Under the pieces are notes generated by a model. It ran no database searches, was not told where the DNA came from, and worked only from the letters and a program-made list of their open reading frames with translations. The position numbers and the translations under genes are program-made. 61,805 nucleotides of DNA from a virus: positions 1-61,805 of IMG/VR virus record IMGVR_UViG_3300024999_000107; one strand, written 5' to 3'. Every line of letters begins with the position of its first letter. Position 1 is the first letter of the stretch. This document shows positions 1 to 8,627 of the stretch, in pieces.

Positions 1-1
1 T

Positions 2-118
2 AAAATTTTAAATTCTCAAAAACGTCAAGGAATGAAACTTAATGATGCTTGGTGTGCTGAGAAATATTTATTGGATGAAGGATGTAAAGTAGTTTATATT
101 AATAGAAATTATTTCTAA
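2..118 (+). CDS. Hypothetical protein, C-terminal part only
   Basis: The window opens inside an open frame of 38 codons ending in TAA. The visible tail ends in CKVVYINRNYF. The N-terminus lies outside the window, so no family can be assigned. The next gene starts 19 bases later behind an AAAGGAAAG ribosome site, so both are probably in one transcript. Confidence 0.6.
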   Translation, partial: KILNSQKRQGMKLNDAWCAEKYLLDEGCKVVYINRNYF

Positions 119-137
119 AGAAAGGAAAGAATATATT

Positions 138-410
138 ATGATGACAATTCAACAATGGGAAGAGATTGAGCAAGAGGTTATTAAAGCTTTAGATTCAATA
201 AATTTAATATCAGAAATGAAACAAGGAATAGAAGATTTGAAGGATTTTATGGATAGATTAGAAGAAAAATATCTATTCAAATTTCATAATGCAATATCAT
301 TATTTGATTGCTTTGGTATGGAAGATTTTGAAGATTATCTCTATAAAAGATATAAAAATATTGATTGTTATACACAAGAATATACTCGTGTAGATATAAT
401 CAAGATGTAA
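138..410 (+). CDS. Hypothetical 90-aa helical protein
   Basis: ATG start behind GAAAGGAAAG. The product is strongly charged and predicted helical, with heptad-like spacing in residues 8-45 that suggests a short coiled coil. The C-terminal half is rich in Tyr and Asp. I do not recognise a family. Confidence 0.7.
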   Translation: MMTIQQWEEIEQEVIKALDSINLISEMKQGIEDLKDFMDRLEEKYLFKFHNAISLFDCFGMEDFEDYLYKRYKNIDCYTQEYTRVDIIKM

Positions 411-454
411 ATAATTTCAATCGAAATAAAAACTCCCGAAGGAGGAATATAATC

Positions 455-595
455 TTGATTTGTTAAAAATGTAAAAGTAAATATGATCAATCTGTAGTGT
501 CTAAGACAGAAGGATATACTTGGGATGGTGAATCAAGAACTTTTTATGATGAATATTGTCCTCATTGTAATACTTGGTTAAATTCTTATAGTTAA
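455..595 (+). pseudogene. Small zinc-ribbon gene with early in-frame stop
   Basis: A TTG start sits 9 bases after an excellent AAGGAGG. The frame reads Leu-Ile-Cys then TAA at codon 4 (464-466), then continues open for 42 codons with KCKSKYDQ and a second pair CPHC. Two CxxC pairs make a zinc ribbon if codon 4 was a sense codon, most simply CAA (Gln). It is one of five such nonsense lesions here. No good restart codon follows, so it is probably inactive. Confidence 0.55.
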
Positions 596-633
596 GCAAA
601 CTAAAGACATCAATTATAGGAGGAAAATACTTT

Positions 634-798
634 ATGGATAAATGCCAAAATTGCGGAAAAGAATTAAAACAGGATAGTTCTTATTACACATCTGATGGAG
701 ATATTACTTATTGGTACACAGATCAATTTGATAGTATACTCGTATGTGAGGAATGTTATTGTGATTTAATGGCAGGAGATTATTCAAATATGAATTAG
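634..798 (+). CDS. Small zinc-ribbon protein (54 aa)
   Basis: ATG behind TAGGAGG. CQNC near the N-terminus and CEEC near residue 43 form a CxxC/CxxC zinc ribbon. The middle is rich in Tyr, Ser and Asp. Typical phage accessory protein; function unknown. Confidence 0.7.
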   Translation: MDKCQNCGKELKQDSSYYTSDGDITYWYTDQFDSILVCEECYCDLMAGDYSNMN

Positions 799-809
799 GA
801 GGAATAATA

Positions 810-1031
810 TTGATTGAATACGCAATTGTAAATGATAAAAATCTCTACTTTGAAGTTACTGAACGTCATGCAAATTTTGTTTTTGTTACAGATAATCCTA
901 TACGTGCATATAAAGTAAAGGATAAACCTTTAGCTAAAAAGTTAATCAAGCAAATTAATAATCATCCAATGACTTCTGAAGAAAATTGTCGTATCGCAAA
1001 AATTACAATCTCTGTAGAAATAGTTGAATAA
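810..1031 (+). CDS. Hypothetical 73-aa protein
   Basis: TTG start 8 bases after AGGAGG, 11 bases downstream of the preceding stop. The protein alternates beta-like stretches (YAIVNDKNLYFEV, NFVFVTD) with a short basic helix. No family recognised. Close spacing indicates one operon with its neighbours. Confidence 0.7.
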   Translation: MIEYAIVNDKNLYFEVTERHANFVFVTDNPIRAYKVKDKPLAKKLIKQINNHPMTSEENCRIAKITISVEIVE

Positions 1032-1079
1032 TTACAAGGAAATCCAACTTTAGAAAGACTATAAAAGGAGAATAATATT

Positions 1080-1406
1080 ATGACTTTATTCAGATTAATT
1101 TTTAGAATTGGTGATGAATTTTTTGATACCACAGATAATAGGTATGGTCTTGAAAAAGATTTAATATTTATTAATGGTCAAAAAGATTCAGAAATAATTG
1201 AGATTGAAACCATAGGGGAGGAAGAAAGCGATTTTCCTACATTAATATTAAATAATGCTCAATTATCAAAAATTAATAATGCTCAACCAATTGAAAGTAT
1301 GTCAAATGATGAATATATTAAATTAGCTAAAGAAAGTAATAAGAAAATTAAATCTAAACCAAATTATATGAATGAATTATTAAAGAAATATGGGAGGAAT
1401 AAGTAA
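1080..1406 (+). CDS. Hypothetical 108-aa protein
   Basis: ATG behind AAAGGAG. The N-terminal half looks beta-rich with acidic loops; the C-terminal 30 residues are basic and helical. The stop overlaps the next start (TAATG), so translation is probably coupled. No family recognised. Confidence 0.7.
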   Translation: MTLFRLIFRIGDEFFDTTDNRYGLEKDLIFINGQKDSEIIEIETIGEEESDFPTLILNNAQLSKINNAQPIESMSNDEYIKLAKESNKKIKSKPNYMNELLKKYGRNK

Positions 1407-1789
1407 TGTTTAAACATTTTAGAAAGGGAATAAATAAAATGCCAGACAATAAAGAACTATTCATGAGAGAATATTTATGTAAATGGCCTGAGCCATCTGA
1501 AGGATATCAAGAAGCATATAAATTATGGATAAAATATCGTTATAAATGTGAAAGATTTGATCAATTTGTATGCAAAGGTAATTTAGATGAATATGGATTC
1601 GTCAAACCGATAGATACGCATGAACGAATTTTAATAAATCGTAATTCTTCAAATTTAATAAAAGATTTATACTATAATGCAAAAATATTTGGAATTAGTA
1701 ATGAAGATCTAAAACATGCTAAACGAGATGCTAGTAGATTAACTTGTAAGGGATTAGAAGAAGAGTATAGGAGGTTGTTTGATGAATGA
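1406..1789 (+). CDS. Hypothetical 127-aa protein with NKELFMREYLC motif
   Basis: ATG at 1406 has GGGAGG 8 bases upstream and overlaps the previous stop. An inner ATG at 1441 is weaker. The motif NKELFMREYLCKW recurs as NRELFMQEYLCEW in the gene at 54700, so the two share a domain or are diverged paralogues. The rest is helical and basic. Function unknown. Confidence 0.7.
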   Translation: MFKHFRKGINKMPDNKELFMREYLCKWPEPSEGYQEAYKLWIKYRYKCERFDQFVCKGNLDEYGFVKPIDTHERILINRNSSNLIKDLYYNAKIFGISNEDLKHAKRDASRLTCKGLEEEYRRLFDE

Positions 1790-2123
1790 AATTACAGATC
1801 AAGATAAAATAAATTTCAAAGAAAAATATGAAAACTTAAAAGAATATTATCAACATAATCCAGTAGCATTTATCGAGGAAACATGCCCAGATATTAAACT
1901 TCTCCCATATCAAAAGATTTTATTAAATACAATTATGTCAAAACAAAATGATTTTTATTATATCAATCCTTATACAGCACAGAAAAGATGGTTGGCAAAT
2001 ATGAAATTAGAATATATGAAAGCAATGGGAATGAATTTTGAGGTGTGGAGTCCTAAAGGTATTGATGTTTATGAGAATGGTATGTTGGTTAGGACTTTAA
2101 AACATAATAAAGGAGATATATAA
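1782..2123 (+). CDS. Short protein resembling the start of a terminase large subunit
   Basis: Start ATG 1782 follows GAGGAGG inside the end of the preceding gene. The segment NPVAFIEETCPDIKLLPYQK is like the region just before Walker A in phage terminase large subunits, where a substrate strand and a YQK adenine-side motif occur. The protein is only 114 aa and I see no Walker motif, so it cannot be a working terminase. It may be an independent small phage protein; resemblance is from memory. Confidence 0.6.
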   Translation: MNEITDQDKINFKEKYENLKEYYQHNPVAFIEETCPDIKLLPYQKILLNTIMSKQNDFYYINPYTAQKRWLANMKLEYMKAMGMNFEVWSPKGIDVYENGMLVRTLKHNKGDI

Positions 2124-2474
2124 ATGGATAAAGATCGTTATTGGTTAAGAAATAAAGTTACATGGGGAATTACATATGATGACAAAAAAGTAACCATAAA
2201 GGTTGAAAGTTTAAAATGTAAAGACATAAAATACAAAGAGACTTATGAGTCAAAATCATATCCTTATAGTGAAGAAGATATGAAACAATTTTTAAAAATT
2301 AGGGATGATCTAGTAACTAAGGTTGTCAAAGAAAACAGAACCAGAATTAGTGATGCGGAACAATCTTTAACTGATTTTATTAAAGATAATTCAAGCATAT
2401 GGGATTTAAACGACACAAAGGATTTTATTATGGAACATAAAAAAGATTTGCTTAAATTAATTGCAAATTTGTAG
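2124..2474 (+). CDS. Hypothetical 116-aa protein
   Basis: ATG follows directly on the previous stop, behind AAAGGAG. An N-terminal beta-rich part is followed by a charged helical half with EEDMKQFLKIRDDL. No family recognised. Abutting genes imply a common transcript. Confidence 0.7.
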   Translation: MDKDRYWLRNKVTWGITYDDKKVTIKVESLKCKDIKYKETYESKSYPYSEEDMKQFLKIRDDLVTKVVKENRTRISDAEQSLTDFIKDNSSIWDLNDTKDFIMEHKKDLLKLIANL

Positions 2475-2493
2475 AATAAAGGAGAAGTTTGTT

Positions 2494-2646
2494 ATGAAAT
2501 ATGAGAAATGTTTAACCTGTAGGTTTGAGCATCAAGGTAATAATGGAAATTATTATCCTTGTGATAAATGTGATGGAATTAATCAATATGGAGAAAAAGA
2601 TAAGATGTTATGTTCTCATTGTGGTAATTCTATATGGATAGATTAA
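2494..2646 (+). CDS. Small zinc-ribbon protein (50 aa)
   Basis: ATG 2494 is preceded by AAAGGAG. It has three cysteine pairs: CLTC, CDKC and CSHC. That pattern could hold one or two zinc ions, as in rubredoxin-like or treble-clef knuckles. Upstream in-frame codons have no ribosome site. Role unknown, perhaps RNA or protein binding. Confidence 0.7.
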   Translation: MKYEKCLTCRFEHQGNNGNYYPCDKCDGINQYGEKDKMLCSHCGNSIWID

Positions 2647-2908
2647 TATCCTATAAGTTCTTTATTTTACGGGAATGAAAGGAGTAAATAAATTGAACAA
2701 ATATGATGTAAGATGGTGCGTTAAATACTTGCCTAAAACTTTATACTAGCATTCTAAATATATCCCTAAACTGCACATATAAAGAATGCAATATAGACTA
2801 TAAAACTTGTAAATATATTTTAAAAGTACCTATTTATTAACCATATGTAAAATAGTTATTTTCCAGAAAAGCATTGTTTGACGCTATAATAGAAAGGATG
2901 ATACATAA
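2647..2908 (+). other. 262-base stretch without an intact gene
   Basis: A strong AAAGGAG at about 2680 precedes TTG 2694, but that frame stops after 18 codons. In another frame at 2745-2840 there is Cys-rich coding potential (LNCTYKECNIDYKTCKYIL). This may be the wreck of one more small Cys-rich gene; I could not reconstruct it. Confidence 0.3.
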
Positions 2909-3100
2909 ATGAAATTAACTAAAAAAGTAATCGAGAAGAAATATAATTGTGAATTGATCAGAGACTTTGGATTTGATGATAGTCATTTATATTGGGTAGC
3001 ACATGAAAATGAATCAAGTGATAAAGGATTTGAATTTGCTGATGGATGGACACTAAAAGAATTGGTTAACAACATTGAGAAAAAGTTAAAGAAACAATAA
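2909..3100 (+). CDS. Hypothetical 63-aa protein
   Basis: ATG behind AAAGGATG. Contains FEFADGWTLKELVNNIEKKL near the C-terminus, a beta strand then helix like a ligand or nucleic-acid binding loop. No family recognised. Confidence 0.65.
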   Translation: MKLTKKVIEKKYNCELIRDFGFDDSHLYWVAHENESSDKGFEFADGWTLKELVNNIEKKLKKQ

Positions 3101-3217
3101 TTTTCAATAATATAAATTTTACAATTGATGGGATTCAAGTTTAATTGAATATATAAATAAATATTTGCTATTTTCTAATTAATATATTATACTTATTAAG
3201 GAAAGAATTATAAGGAG

Positions 3218-3526
3218 GTGAACAAGATTATTAAATTGCTAGAAAATATCCAATCACTAAGTATTAAAAATGGAAAATCATTAGAACAAATATGTCTTAA
3301 ATTATCAGAAGAAACTGGAGAATGTTCACAAGCATTATTATCTTACATAAATGCTGAAGGAAGTGTCTATAAGGGGTTAGGATCACAAGATGTTAAAGAA
3401 GAGTGTATAGATGTAATTATGGTCGCTATATCATTATTTTATAAATTAGGTGGAGATAATGAAAAATTAGTTAATCTTATTAATGTTAAGATGGAGAAAT
3501 GGCAAAAGACAGTTGGTATTAAATAA
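3218..3526 (+). CDS. MazG-like nucleotide pyrophosphohydrolase
   Basis: Residues about 28-75 carry the all-alpha NTP-PPase signature: LSEETGECSQALL, an EExxE-like cluster, and KEECIDVIMVAI, the EcxD half. Such enzymes hydrolyse (d)NTPs to the monophosphate and PPi with Mg2+. Phages use them to clean the dNTP pool or lower alarmone levels. The GTG at 3218 lies inside the AAGGAGGTG ribosome site, so the true start is more likely ATT at 3227, 8 bases after GGAGG. Family call is good; substrate is unknown. Confidence 0.75.
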   Translation: MNKIIKLLENIQSLSIKNGKSLEQICLKLSEETGECSQALLSYINAEGSVYKGLGSQDVKEECIDVIMVAISLFYKLGGDNEKLVNLINVKMEKWQKTVGIK

Positions 3527-3543
3527 AGAAAGAAGGAATAATT

Positions 3544-4989
3544 ATGCCTAATTTATTACAGGGTGTTAAAATAGAATACAATATTGAGTTTCTTATGCAA
3601 CCACAAGAGACTAACACTGTCGCAGATTTAAAGAAAGTATTAACTTTGTACAAACAATCAAAAAATTTATTAAAAACAGTTCCAAAAGAATTTCAAGATG
3701 CAATTGACTTAAAATTAAAAAAAGATGTGAACTCAGTAAGAAATGAAAAGTGGAAGACACATAGGAGTTTACCAGACAAATTAATAAGACAATATAATCA
3801 TGATGGTGAGTATTCTGATGTCTTAACTGCTTTAAATGCGTTACCAAAGGTAAAAATATCAGAATTTAGAAATCTTGCTGATAAATTTAACATGGTTATA
3901 ATTCCGGTTGAATATACTGAAGTGGATAAAATATTTGATATCCAAAAGAATTCAGGTGAATTAAAACAAGGATTAAAATATTTTAATGAATTGTTACGAC
4001 AGGATACAACCACGAAATATCAAAGCTACATATTATGCCCTATTGACTATTATAATATTTGGGAGCAAATTAAGAGTAATAAATTATTGAAAATATATTA
4101 TGCAGAGTATTTTGAGAATATATTTCAAACCTTAGAATTAATAATTCCTACTCAGAAAAATTTGTATTTAGCATCTAAAACTAATGACGAGAATCTAAAA
4201 GCATTAAGTTTGTCTTTTGATACAAATATTAAAACATTGAATGATAAAATTACTTCTATTTCTTCTAAAGTAAATAAGTTAGAATTAGAATTTATAGAGG
4301 AAAAGAGAAGGACTAGAAATCAAATCGAAGGATTACAAGATGCCCAGGCATCATTGCAAAATACAGTTCTCCAACAACAAAGACAAATTGAATTTCTATA
4401 TTGCCAATTAGATCCTATTCTATTTGCTGTTCCTAAAGAAACAGATATTGTTGAAGACGATTCGGTATCTATTGTAGGACTCTGTTGGGGTGAAGATATA
4501 GATGAAATGATTTTTGATATGAAAGGGATAACTATTGAACATAAAGATTTAGCAGAAATTAATCCTTTAAGTATAAAATCCAAAATGGATAAGGATGGTT
4601 TTAAATTAGAGTATGGGAAGATTGTTGATGTTGAGGAGTATATTTTAGGGATTATAAAAGATAATCTTCAGGAATTAAATAATAAACGATATATGAGATT
4701 CTGGAATGATAATGAGAAAGATTATAAAATCAAATATAAATTGTTTAATGAATTTAAAATAGTATTTGCGTATGAGAAAAACTATTCTAATACATTTATT
4801 AAATTAATGGAAATTCATGATAAGAATGATAAAGTTTTAACTAGTACTGTTTGTAACTATTGTTCATTAGATTCTTTATGTGAAGAAGATTTAAATAATA
4901 ATGAAAAATTCTTCAACACATATAAAAAATGGTTTAATGATTTAACTAAACAGTTTCATGAATATTGTAAAAATAATATTATAATTTAA
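3544..4989 (+). CDS. Large unknown protein with central coiled coil (481 aa)
   Basis: ATG behind GAAAGAAGGA. It is the longest gene of the first 11 kb. Residues about 215-290 form a clear coiled coil (NDKITSISSKVNKLELEF), flanked by an N-terminal helical region with KKVLTLYKQSKNLLKTV and a C-terminal alpha/beta part with two cysteine pairs near residue 435. No enzyme motif seen. The coiled coil suggests oligomerisation. Its place beside the D5-like domain and repeats hints at a replication role, which is inference only. Confidence 0.75.
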   Translation: MPNLLQGVKIEYNIEFLMQPQETNTVADLKKVLTLYKQSKNLLKTVPKEFQDAIDLKLKKDVNSVRNEKWKTHRSLPDKLIRQYNHDGEYSDVLTALNALPKVKISEFRNLADKFNMVIIPVEYTEVDKIFDIQKNSGELKQGLKYFNELLRQDTTTKYQSYILCPIDYYNIWEQIKSNKLLKIYYAEYFENIFQTLELIIPTQKNLYLASKTNDENLKALSLSFDTNIKTLNDKITSISSKVNKLELEFIEEKRRTRNQIEGLQDAQASLQNTVLQQQRQIEFLYCQLDPILFAVPKETDIVEDDSVSIVGLCWGEDIDEMIFDMKGITIEHKDLAEINPLSIKSKMDKDGFKLEYGKIVDVEEYILGIIKDNLQELNNKRYMRFWNDNEKDYKIKYKLFNEFKIVFAYEKNYSNTFIKLMEIHDKNDKVLTSTVCNYCSLDSLCEEDLNNNEKFFNTYKKWFNDLTKQFHEYCKNNIII

Positions 4990-5114
4990 AAATAATATTA
5001 GAAGTGAAGAAACAAAATGACCAAACCTAAATGAAGATTATGATAATAGTACGTGGAGTAATTTTAGGAATTGGATGATAGTTTAAATTAGAAAGGAGGT
5101 GATATAAAATAAAT

Positions 5115-5531
5115 ATGCTAGACCAATGTTTTAATTGTGGTGAAGAAATTGATATTGATCTGTCGGAAAAGTTAAAACTTGAGGCAGATGCAATATTTAT
5201 GTTTGCATTAAAAGGTTTACAAAGATTGCATAAACAAAATAAATTTACTGAAAGTACAGAAGTTAATAATAAACTTGAAGAATATAAACTGGATTCAAAT
5301 CCAGTAAAGCAATTTATGGAAGAAAAATATGTTGTAGTTGAAGATGAAAACAAAGGTGTAAAAAGTAATGACTTATACAATTCATATGGTTTATGGTGCG
5401 AAGAAAATGGTTTTATGAAATTGAACAATGTTAATTTTGGCAAAGAATTAAAAAGACTTCAATATAATAAGAAACAGAAGAAAATTGGTGGAAAAACTGT
5501 GGGATTTTTTGAAAAATTAGATAAAAGATAA
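5115..5531 (+). CDS. Orphan D5-type primase-helicase C-terminal domain
   Basis: The C-terminal half (residues about 58-135) with VKQFMEEKYVVV, LYNSYGLWCEENG and FGKELKRL matches the winged domain that closes poxvirus D5/phage P4-type primase-helicases. No AAA+ ATPase or primase precedes it, so the domain stands alone here. The N-terminus has one CxxC. A perfect AAGGAGGTGAT ends 15 bases before ATG 5115 but 9 bases before an in-frame ATA at 5109, so ATA may be the real start. It may act as an origin- or partner-binding factor. Confidence 0.65.
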   Translation: MLDQCFNCGEEIDIDLSEKLKLEADAIFMFALKGLQRLHKQNKFTESTEVNNKLEEYKLDSNPVKQFMEEKYVVVEDENKGVKSNDLYNSYGLWCEENGFMKLNNVNFGKELKRLQYNKKQKKIGGKTVGFFEKLDKR

Positions 5532-5542
5532 TAAAGGTTGAT

Positions 5543-5798
5543 GGTTGCTAGTGAAAATATTTTACTAGCAACCTCAAAAAACAAGGTCACAGTAATGTTT
5601 ATAGGGCATAGGTTGATAGGTTGTTAGTGAAATTCATCAAATTAAAAAATAAATAATAATTAAGTAATATAATTGACAACAATATCTGTATCTATTTGTT
5701 AAATTCACTAGCAACCAACAACCTTTCCTTGAAAGTATTGTTATAATAGGGTTTTTGGAGGTTGCTAGTAGGTTGATAGTGAAATTTTACCTGCAACC
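5543..5798 (+). repeat. Cluster of GGTTGNTAGTGAAA repeats with a promoter
   Basis: Direct copies of GGTTG(C/T/A)TAGTGAA lie at 5543, 5619 and 5771, with a GGTTGCTAGT half at 5760. Inverted copies end at 5573 (ACTAGCAACC) and 5716 (TTCACTAGCAACC). The first pair makes a perfect 10-bp stem around AAAATATTTT. An extended -10 (TGTTATAAT, 5739-5747) lies inside. There is no gene in 5532-5910. The layout fits an origin with iterons or a multi-site operator. Confidence 0.6.
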
Positions 5799-5910
5799 TT
5801 TTATAAGTAAATAATATAGTTCATGGAATAATTTCGACGCGATAGCTAGAAATTATGTAATGAAAAGCTTCCTGCAAGGACTTAAAGCAAAGATAAGGAG
5901 AGATAAAATT

Positions 5911-6297
5911 ATGAAACAGGTAATTACTATAGAATAATTAGAAGAATTAACACATGAACAAAAAGATAGTTTAAGAGAATGGTGGAATCCTGAGATTCAC
6001 ACATTCTTTGTAGTAAATAATACTATTTATCCTTGTGAAGATGGAAAATGTTTTGGCAAAAATGAAGTGGCAAACGGAGGATGTATTTTTAAGAAGGATA
6101 AATGTTTACCATTATTAAATATAGGGCAGATGATTGAGATATTGTCTTCTTGTAATATTGACATAATGAGTAATTATTATAATGAATTTGAGTGGACGAT
6201 AACTTTTTATAAAAAGGAACATTATATATTTAGAAATATAGAATTGTGTAATTCCTTATGGGAAGGTGTAAAAATTGTTTTGAGTAATAAAGTATAA
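5911..6297 (+). pseudogene. Hypothetical phage gene with TAA at codon 9
   Basis: ATG 5911 follows AAGGAGAG. The frame reads MKQVITIE, then TAA (5935-5937), then LEELTHEQKDSLREWW and on to 6297 without further stops. The restored 128-residue product has the look of a common phage protein beginning ITIEQLEELT, so the stop probably replaced a Gln CAA codon. The rest includes two Cys near residue 60. Either inactive or expressed by readthrough. Confidence 0.6.
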
Positions 6298-6314
6298 AGG
6301 AGATGATTAACAAA

Positions 6315-6476
6315 ATGTTCTATGCAGAAAATTATAAAATAGGTAAACAATTTAAGAATAAATTCACTAATTAAATATGGGAAGTTATAAGATTTGATGA
6401 AATGTTGCTGTTTGCAAAACAAGGATGTAGAGATTTATCTTATTCATTAAATGATGATTATTTTGAGGAATTATAA
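6315..6476 (+). pseudogene. Small hypothetical gene with TAA at codon 20
   Basis: ATG 6315 lies behind AAGGAGATG. The frame gives KFKNKFTN, then TAA (6372-6374), then IWEVIRFDEMLLFAKQG and on to 6476. Gln (CAA) would suit the stop position. Both halves read as one small, mixed alpha/beta protein, so I treat it as a nonsense-mutated gene. No family recognised. Confidence 0.5.
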
Positions 6477-6491
6477 AGGAGGAAAACAACA

Positions 6492-6734
6492 ATGATCGAA
6501 CAATACCCAAATGGAGCCAGAGTAATAACTTTAGGTGAAAATACGACTCAAATTAGTCAAATTGTACATAAAGACAGTCCAGAATCTTTAGGAATATGCT
6601 TTTGTAATAGTTTTACTGAAAATAATAAACCAGATGGCAATGTTGTAATTATTAATATCATCAATATTCAAGGTGTAATCAGCTACATCAAAGCATTGAC
6701 AGATATGTTAGCAACATGGGAAATTGAAGGTTAG
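6492..6734 (+). CDS. Hypothetical 80-aa protein
   Basis: ATG behind AAAGGAGG. Beta-rich N-terminal part followed by the helix VISYIKALTDMLATWE at the C-terminus. The gene ends 12 bases before the IS607-type element, whose insertion did not cut it. No family recognised. Confidence 0.7.
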   Translation: MIEQYPNGARVITLGENTTQISQIVHKDSPESLGICFCNSFTENNKPDGNVVIINIINIQGVISYIKALTDMLATWEIEG

Positions 6735-6775
6735 CAACTGTTAACTAAAAGTTATAAAAAGTTATAAATTTACCA

Positions 6776-6804
6776 TTTACATTATAATTATTGTATGTTA
6801 TAAT
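6776..6804 (+). promoter_or_regulatory. Promoter of tnpA
   Basis: TTTACA (6776-6781), 17-base spacer, TATAAT (6799-6804) preceded by TG one base upstream, an extended -10 of the vegetative sigma type. It lies between the left-end repeat and tnpA, so TnpA binding at the end could repress it. Confidence 0.65.
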
Positions 6805-6826
6805 CTATATATGAGGTGAAAAACAT

Positions 6827-7486
6827 ATGAAATATTATAGCATACATGAATTTTCAAAGTTAATATCTAGAACTCCACAAACTCTTAGGAATTGGGATAA
6901 AAATGGAAAACTAACTCCCAATCATACTGGAGCTAATGGTTATAGGTATTACTCGCACCAACAATTAAAAGAAGTTCTTAACATTAAAGATGACTCAGAA
7001 AAAAGTAGAATAGTAATCGGATATTGTAGAGTTTCTTCTAATAAGCAAAAAGATGACTTGCAAAGACAAGTTGATAATTTGTCAAAGTATTTGGAATCTT
7101 TAAACAAACCATATGAGATAATCACTGATATTGGTAGTGGAATTAATTATAAGAAAAAGGGACTCAGGGATTTATTGAAGAAAATCAATAATAAAGAAGT
7201 AGACAAAATAATTATTCTTTGTAAAGATAGACTTCTTAGATTTGGTTTTGAATTAATAGAATATATGGCTAATCTTAATGGTTGTGAAATAGAGATATTA
7301 GATAGCACTGAGAAAACACAACAAGAAGAATTGGTGGAAGATTTAATACAAATTATCACTGTTTTTAGTTGTAGACTTCAAGGTAAACGAGCTAATAGAA
7401 CTAGAAAAATGATTGATGATTTAATCAAGGAAGGAGATGAGGAAATTGATCAAGGGAATCAAAGTGATGCTTGTACCGAACAATAA
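6827..7486 (+). CDS. tnpA: IS607 transposase TnpA, serine recombinase
   Basis: Residues 1-50 form a MerR-like helix-turn-helix (YSIHEFSKLI, TLRNWDKNGKL). Residues 62-200 are a small serine resolvase domain with IGYCRVSSNKQKDDLQRQ, where Ser70 is the predicted nucleophile. Length 219 aa is normal for IS607 TnpA. It recombines a circular intermediate into a short target without target duplication. ATG follows GAGGTG. Its end overlaps tnpB by about 40 bases. Confidence 0.9.
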   Translation: MKYYSIHEFSKLISRTPQTLRNWDKNGKLTPNHTGANGYRYYSHQQLKEVLNIKDDSEKSRIVIGYCRVSSNKQKDDLQRQVDNLSKYLESLNKPYEIITDIGSGINYKKKGLRDLLKKINNKEVDKIIILCKDRLLRFGFELIEYMANLNGCEIEILDSTEKTQQEELVEDLIQIITVFSCRLQGKRANRTRKMIDDLIKEGDEEIDQGNQSDACTEQ

Positions 7487-8627
7487 GCAAAATACTTTAA
7501 TGTTTCAAAATGCTGGAACCGCAAGGTGGGCATATAACTGGGCATTGGGTAGAGAAAAAGAGAATTATGCAGATGGCGGTAAATTTATTTCAGATAATGA
7601 TTTAAGAAAAGAATTAACTCAACTAAAGAAAGAAGAAAAATTTAGTTGGTTGAATAGTGTTTCTAATAATGTACCAAAACAAGCAATTAAAGATGCTTGT
7701 ACTGCTTATCAACGATTCTTTAAAGGGCAAGCTAAGTTTCCTAAATTCAAGACTCGAAAAAAATCTCCTCCTAAATTTTATCAAGACAATATTAAAATTC
7801 AATTCACATCAACTCATGTTAAATTTGAAGGATTTGCTAAAAGTACAAAGAAAAATAAACAGCAATTAAACTGGGTAAGATTAGCTGAACATGATAGAAT
7901 TCCTTTTGGTAAAGATGTTAAGTATATCAATCCAAGAATCTCACATGATGGTTTAAATTGGTGGATTAGCGTTGGAATAGAATATCCAGATAGTCTTGAA
8001 ACACCATTAAATGAAGGAATCGGGATTGATGTAGGCATTAAAGATTTAGCAATTTGTTCAGATAAAGTTGCTTATGGTAATATTAATAAAACCAAAAAGA
8101 TGAAAAGATTAGAGAAGCAAAAGAAACGTCTTCAAAGACAAGTATCTAGAAGATATGAAGCGAATCGTGATGGTTTGAAATATATTAAAACTAAGAACAT
8201 TATTAAACTGGAACATAAAATTAAATCAGTTCAACACGAACTTAATGGGGTAAGAGATAATTATCTCCAACAAACGACTACTGAGATCGTGAAAACCAAA
8301 CCATCTTTTGTATCGTTAGAGGATTTAAATATTTCTGGAATGATGAAGAATTGCCATTTATCTAAAGCAATTCAACAACAAAGCCTGTATGAGTTTGGAA
8401 GACAGATTAAATACAAAGCAGCATGGAATCATATTGAAGTTAGAATTGTAGATAGATGGTATCCTTCAAGCAAAACATGTCATGATTGCGGTAAAGTTAA
8501 CAAGTTATTAAATTTAAACGACAGAGAATGGGTTTGTACTGGCTGTGGAAGTATTTTAGACAGGGATTATAATGCTTCATTGAATCTAAGAGATACAGAT
8601 AAATACAAGATATTTAAAGTAGCATAA
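7446..8627 (+). CDS. tnpB: TnpB, RuvC-like RNA-guided nuclease
   Basis: The RuvC residues are all present: Asp in GIGIDVGIKDLAI, Glu in VSLEDLNISGM, and Asp in ILDRDYNASLNL. A CHDCG/CTGCG zinc ribbon sits between the last two. About 390 aa is normal length. TnpB uses a guide RNA from the element's right end to cut the donor site after excision and so keep the element. TTG 7446 is 9 bases after AAGGAAGGAG; ATG 7437 lies too close to that site. The gene appears intact and may be active. Confidence 0.88.
   Translation: MIKGIKVMLVPNNKQNTLMFQNAGTARWAYNWALGREKENYADGGKFISDNDLRKELTQLKKEEKFSWLNSVSNNVPKQAIKDACTAYQRFFKGQAKFPKFKTRKKSPPKFYQDNIKIQFTSTHVKFEGFAKSTKKNKQQLNWVRLAEHDRIPFGKDVKYINPRISHDGLNWWISVGIEYPDSLETPLNEGIGIDVGIKDLAICSDKVAYGNINKTKKMKRLEKQKKRLQRQVSRRYEANRDGLKYIKTKNIIKLEHKIKSVQHELNGVRDNYLQQTTTEIVKTKPSFVSLEDLNISGMMKNCHLSKAIQQQSLYEFGRQIKYKAAWNHIEVRIVDRWYPSSKTCHDCGKVNKLLNLNDREWVCTGCGSILDRDYNASLNLRDTDKYKIFKVA

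Noticed and set aside
2874-2908. Promoter TTGACG/TATAAT before 2909
   Set aside because: The two hexamers are only one base apart, so they cannot form a promoter together, and no other -35 fits.
455-6476. Recoding of TAA as glutamine
   Set aside because: Several in-frame TAA would suit Gln, but TAA ends most genes here, including ligA, tnpB and the radical SAM gene, with the next ribosome site right behind. A general recoding is not tenable.
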